DNA from: Desulfobacula sp.
GTDB taxonomy: Bacteria > Desulfobacterota > Desulfobacteria > Desulfobacterales > Desulfobacteraceae
DNA: 7,280 nucleotides
Assembly: GCF_021107415.1 (NCBI RefSeq)
Contig: NZ_JAIOSW010000279.1
Location: 1-7,280, forward strand
Direction of reading: 5' to 3'
Position 1 is the stretch's first letter; each line of letters starts with the position of its first letter. Shown piece by piece: positions 4,831 to 7,280 of the stretch. The notes under the pieces were generated by a model. That model was not told the origin of the DNA, searched no databases, and saw only the letters and a program-made list of their open reading frames with translations. The position numbers were made by a program, and so were the translations under genes.

Positions 4831-6618
4831 TTATTCTTCTATTTTGGATACTTTAATCGCAAGTTCCTGAAGCTGTGCTGTTGATGCTTTTGATGGCGCC
4901 TGGGTCAAAAGGCAGGTTGCTTTTTGTGTTTTTGGAAATGCAATGACACTCCTGATGGAGTCTTCACGGCACAGCAGCATCATCAGCCGGTCCAGTCCGA
5001 AGGCGATTCCTCCATGGGGTGGTGCCCCGGATGCCAGGGCATCCAAGAGAAACCCAAATTTTTCATTGGCTTCATTTTCATCAATCCCAAGACAGTCTAA
5101 TACTTTTTGTTGAAGTTCAGGGGAGTGAATACGAATACTTCCACCACCGATTTCAATTCCGTTCAACACCATGTCATAGGCCCTTGATTTAACCGCAAGA
5201 GGATCAGAGTCCAGCTTTTCAATGTCCTCCTCAACGGGTGCGGTAAATGGATGGTGCAGGGCTTGATAGCGTTTTTCTGTTTCATCATAATCAAGCAGGG
5301 GAAAGTGGGTCACCCAGACAAATTCATAGGTGTCTTCAGAAATCAGTTCAAGCCGTCTTGCCAGCTCATTTCTTAACTGGCCAAGGGCTTCATTTGTGAT
5401 TTTCGGCTGGTCTGCCACAAAGAAAACAATATCCCCGGGTTCAAGATCAAGTCGTTTCCTTAAGGCATCCTTTTCTTCATCGGTAAAGAATTTTACTATG
5501 GGAGACTGCCATTGGTCTTCTTTTATCTTAATCCAGGCAAGTCCTTTTGCTTTATAAACAGCTGCAAAATCAGTCAGCTCATCAATTTGTTTTCTGGTAA
5601 AATCGGCACATCCTTTTGCATTAATGGCTTTAACAAGGCCGCCGTTTTTTACCACGTTGGCAAAAACCTTGAACCCGGCATCTTTTACAATATCGGAGAT
5701 ATCACACAATTCCAGGCCAAATCTGAGATCCGGCCTGTCAAGACCAAATTTTGTCATTGCTTCATCATAGGTGATCTGTGGAAACGGTGTGTCAAGATCA
5801 ATATCAAGCACTTTTTTGAAAATAGCGACAATCATCCCCTCGGCTATTTCCATAATCTCCTGTTCATTAACAAAAGACAGCTCCATATCAATCTGGGTAA
5901 ACTCGGGCTGCCGGTCTGCTCTCAAGTCTTCATCCCTGAAGCATTTGACGATCTGGTAATACTTGTCAAAACCTGCGATCATTAATAATTGTTTGAAAAG
6001 TTGTGGAGACTGGGGCAAGGCATAAAATTCCCCCTGGCTGACCCTGGACGGAACCAGATAGTCTCTTGCACCTTCCGGTGTACTTTTGGTCAAAAAAGGC
6101 GTTTCAATATCCACAAACCCTTTATGATCAAGATAGTTTCTTATTGCCATGGTGGCCGCATGTCTTGCCAGAATATTATTTTTCAGTTGGGGGCGTCTTA
6201 AATCCAGATATCTGTACTGCAAACGAATGGATTCCGATGCTTCCACCCGGTCTTCGATCTGGAATGCCGGAGTTTTGGCTTTTGAAAAAATACTAAGCTC
6301 GTCTATCAACACTTCAATGGCACCGGTTTTCATATTCGGATTGAGCATATCACCGGGTCGGGCAATGACCTTTCCTTTTACACCAAGAACATATTCATTC
6401 CTGATTCCCTGGGCTTTTTCATGAACCGCTTTTGAATTTTCCGGGTTAAAAACGATCTGGGTAATCCCTTCTTTGTCCCTTAAATCTATAAATATTACCC
6501 CTCCGTGGTCACGGCGGTGTTGAACCCAGCCCATTAAAACAACTTCTTTATTGATATCGGTGTCACCTAACTCACAACAATGATGTGTTCTCTTTAAATC
6601 TCCTAGTAAATCAGTCAC
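4831..6618 (-). CDS. aspS: Aspartyl-tRNA synthetase
   Basis: A class IIb synthetase that activates aspartate with ATP and charges tRNA-Asp in the cytosol. The 595 residues match the bacterial-type enzyme (E. coli 590), including the GAD insertion (about 285-425) that archaeal and eukaryotic forms lack. The N-terminal OB-fold anticodon domain (about 8-115) contains GWVQHRRDHGGVIFIDLRD (30-48). The catalytic core shows motif 1 around GFVDIETPFLTKSTPEGARDY (from 167), the aspartate-site segment ALPQSPQLFKQLLM (200-213), motif 2 FRDEDLRADRQPEF (227-240) and motif 3 GGIAFGLDRLMMLL (536-549). The start is GTG: a stop codon lies directly upstream in frame, AGAGGA is placed 8 bases before it, and the family N-terminus (RTHHCCEL) begins at residue 10 with no other start codon before it. 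It lies 17 bp behind hisS, probably in one transcript. His38 is discussed as a finding on tRNA specificity. Confidence 0.97.
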   Translation of the reverse strand: MTDLLGDLKRTHHCCELGDTDINKEVVLMGWVQHRRDHGGVIFIDLRDKEGITQIVFNPENSKAVHEKAQGIRNEYVLGVKGKVIARPGDMLNPNMKTGAIEVLIDELSIFSKAKTPAFQIEDRVEASESIRLQYRYLDLRRPQLKNNILARHAATMAIRNYLDHKGFVDIETPFLTKSTPEGARDYLVPSRVSQGEFYALPQSPQLFKQLLMIAGFDKYYQIVKCFRDEDLRADRQPEFTQIDMELSFVNEQEIMEIAEGMIVAIFKKVLDIDLDTPFPQITYDEAMTKFGLDRPDLRFGLELCDISDIVKDAGFKVFANVVKNGGLVKAINAKGCADFTRKQIDELTDFAAVYKAKGLAWIKIKEDQWQSPIVKFFTDEEKDALRKRLDLEPGDIVFFVADQPKITNEALGQLRNELARRLELISEDTYEFVWVTHFPLLDYDETEKRYQALHHPFTAPVEEDIEKLDSDPLAVKSRAYDMVLNGIEIGGGSIRIHSPELQQKVLDCLGIDENEANEKFGFLLDALASGAPPHGGIAFGLDRLMMLLCREDSIRSVIAFPKTQKATCLLTQAPSKASTAQLQELAIKVSKIEE

Positions 6619-6626
6619 TTAGTATT

Positions 6627-6632
6627 TCCTCT
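6627..6632 (-). promoter_or_regulatory. Ribosome binding site supporting the GTG start of aspS
   Basis: The minus strand reads AGAGGA, 8 bases before the GTG at 6618, inside the 17-bp hisS-aspS spacer. A TAA directly before the GTG closes the frame upstream, so this is the only start that keeps the conserved N-terminus. Confidence 0.7.
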
Positions 6633-6635
6633 ATA

Positions 6636-7280
6636 TTATTTTTTTAGTATTTTGATCAGTTCGGGAACCAGGGTTTCAAGGCTAAGTGAAACCTGCTTTT
6701 TGGTATTCATATCTCTTAAAATAAGGGCATTTTTTGTCAGTTCATTTTCTCCTGCAATCAATACATATCGGGCATTGAGTTTGTTTGCCCGTTTCATAAG
6801 GGCTTTTAAGCTTTTCCCTCTGAAATCCATCTCAGTACGGATACCGGCCTGGTTCAGCTCGCAGGACCAGTGATATCCTTTTTCCATGGCTGCACTACCT
6901 AAAGAGACAATAAACAGATCAAGAGAGGGGGCTTTCTGAGTTTTATCAATTTGTTCCATGACTTCCACCAGACGGTCAAATCCAATGGCAAATCCGATGG
7001 CCGGTGTTTGCGGGCCGCCCAGCTCTTTGACAAGGCCGTCATATCTGCCTCCGCCTGCAATGGCACTCTGTGCGCCAAGGGTGGTGGTCTGAATTTCCCA
7101 GGCGGTTCGGGTATAGTAATCCAGGCCGCGCACCAGGGATTTGTCCACAATAAAATCAACACCCTGCTGCTCAAGGGTTGTTTTCACCGTGTTAAAATGA
7201 TCTTCACACTCTTTGCAGAGATGATCCAGGGTGACCGGAGCATCTTGAATCGCTTTTTTGCAGCCTGTTACTTTGCAGTC
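6636..7280 (-). CDS. hisS: Histidyl-tRNA synthetase, N-terminal half missing (cut by window edge)
   Basis: A class II synthetase that charges tRNA-His. The last 214 residues are visible, about half of a usual 420-430 residue protein; the frame stays open to the window edge. Counting from the edge: a cysteine-rich segment (DCKVTGC at 1-7, LCKEC at 21-25) before HF; the histidine-specific motif LVRGLDYYTRTAWEI (49-63), with the catalytic Arg51; the second histidine motif AGGGRYDGL (75-83); and class II motif 3 AIGFAIGFDRL (94-104). The C-terminal anticodon-binding domain runs from about 119 to 214, with GIRTEMDFRGKSLKALMKRAN (from 146). A GTG at 7187 could be mistaken for a start, but conserved HisRS sequence continues upstream of it in frame, so the gene begins outside the window. 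It lies directly before aspS with a 17-bp gap; the hisS-aspS pairing is common in bacteria. Confidence 0.96.
   Translation of the reverse strand, partial: DCKVTGCKKAIQDAPVTLDHLCKECEDHFNTVKTTLEQQGVDFIVDKSLVRGLDYYTRTAWEIQTTTLGAQSAIAGGGRYDGLVKELGGPQTPAIGFAIGFDRLVEVMEQIDKTQKAPSLDLFIVSLGSAAMEKGYHWSCELNQAGIRTEMDFRGKSLKALMKRANKLNARYVLIAGENELTKNALILRDMNTKKQVSLSLETLVPELIKILKK

Noticed and set aside
7185..7187. GTG as the start of hisS
   Set aside because: The frame stays open to the window edge, and the 31 codons upstream encode typical HisRS sequence with the cysteine segment. The visible protein also lacks class II motifs 1 and 2, which must lie further upstream.
1..7280. A new defence, mobile or secondary-metabolite system
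   Set aside because: No transposase, integrase, toxin-antitoxin pair, nuclease, repeat array or unusual composition break was seen. All genes but the orphan kinase are housekeeping genes in coherent operons.

Overview
The window carries eight protein-coding genes, all but one recognisable as core bacterial functions. Two of them are cut by the window edges. The DNA is moderately AT-rich. The proteins look like those of a Gram-negative anaerobe of the Desulfobacterota (delta-proteobacteria), possibly Desulfobacterales. That placement rests on impression: the HPK4-type hybrid kinase, the short type I-beta DAHP synthase, the AroB variant and the complete minCDE set. It is inference, not a database result. 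There are no tRNA or rRNA genes, CRISPR arrays, insertion sequences or phage genes.

Layout. (1) Positions 1-1478, minus strand: a two-gene aromatic amino acid operon, DAHP synthase (aroF-type) followed 2 bp later by aroB, the first two steps of the shikimate pathway. aroB runs off the left edge. (2) 1479-1643: a divergent intergenic region with candidate promoters in both directions, an 18-bp perfect AT palindrome and an imperfect direct repeat. (3) 1644-2789, plus strand: a compact hybrid histidine kinase (HisKA - HATPase - receiver) with no sensor domain. (4) 2790-2956: an intergenic region with a 24-bp imperfect dyad and a near-consensus sigma-70 promoter. (5) 2957-4751, plus strand: the minC-minD-minE operon, which places the division septum at midcell. 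(6) 4770-4820: a terminator hairpin between convergent operons. (7) 4831-7280, minus strand: hisS (cut by the right edge) followed 17 bp later by aspS, two class II aminoacyl-tRNA synthetases.

How they work together. Each block is a self-contained housekeeping unit. DAHP synthase makes DAHP and AroB cyclises it to 3-dehydroquinate. MinC inhibits FtsZ, MinD carries MinC to the membrane, and MinE displaces MinD so that inhibition is lowest at midcell. HisRS and AspRS charge their tRNAs. The kinase is an orphan: no separate response regulator or output protein lies nearby, and minC has its own promoter, so there is no strong reason to tie the kinase to division.

I found no previously undescribed multi-gene system. 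The points most worth a second look are the DAHP synthase that seems to have lost about 43 residues of its N-terminal regulatory domain, the sensorless hybrid kinase, the dyad upstream of the min promoter, and an AspRS residue suggestive of a non-discriminating enzyme.
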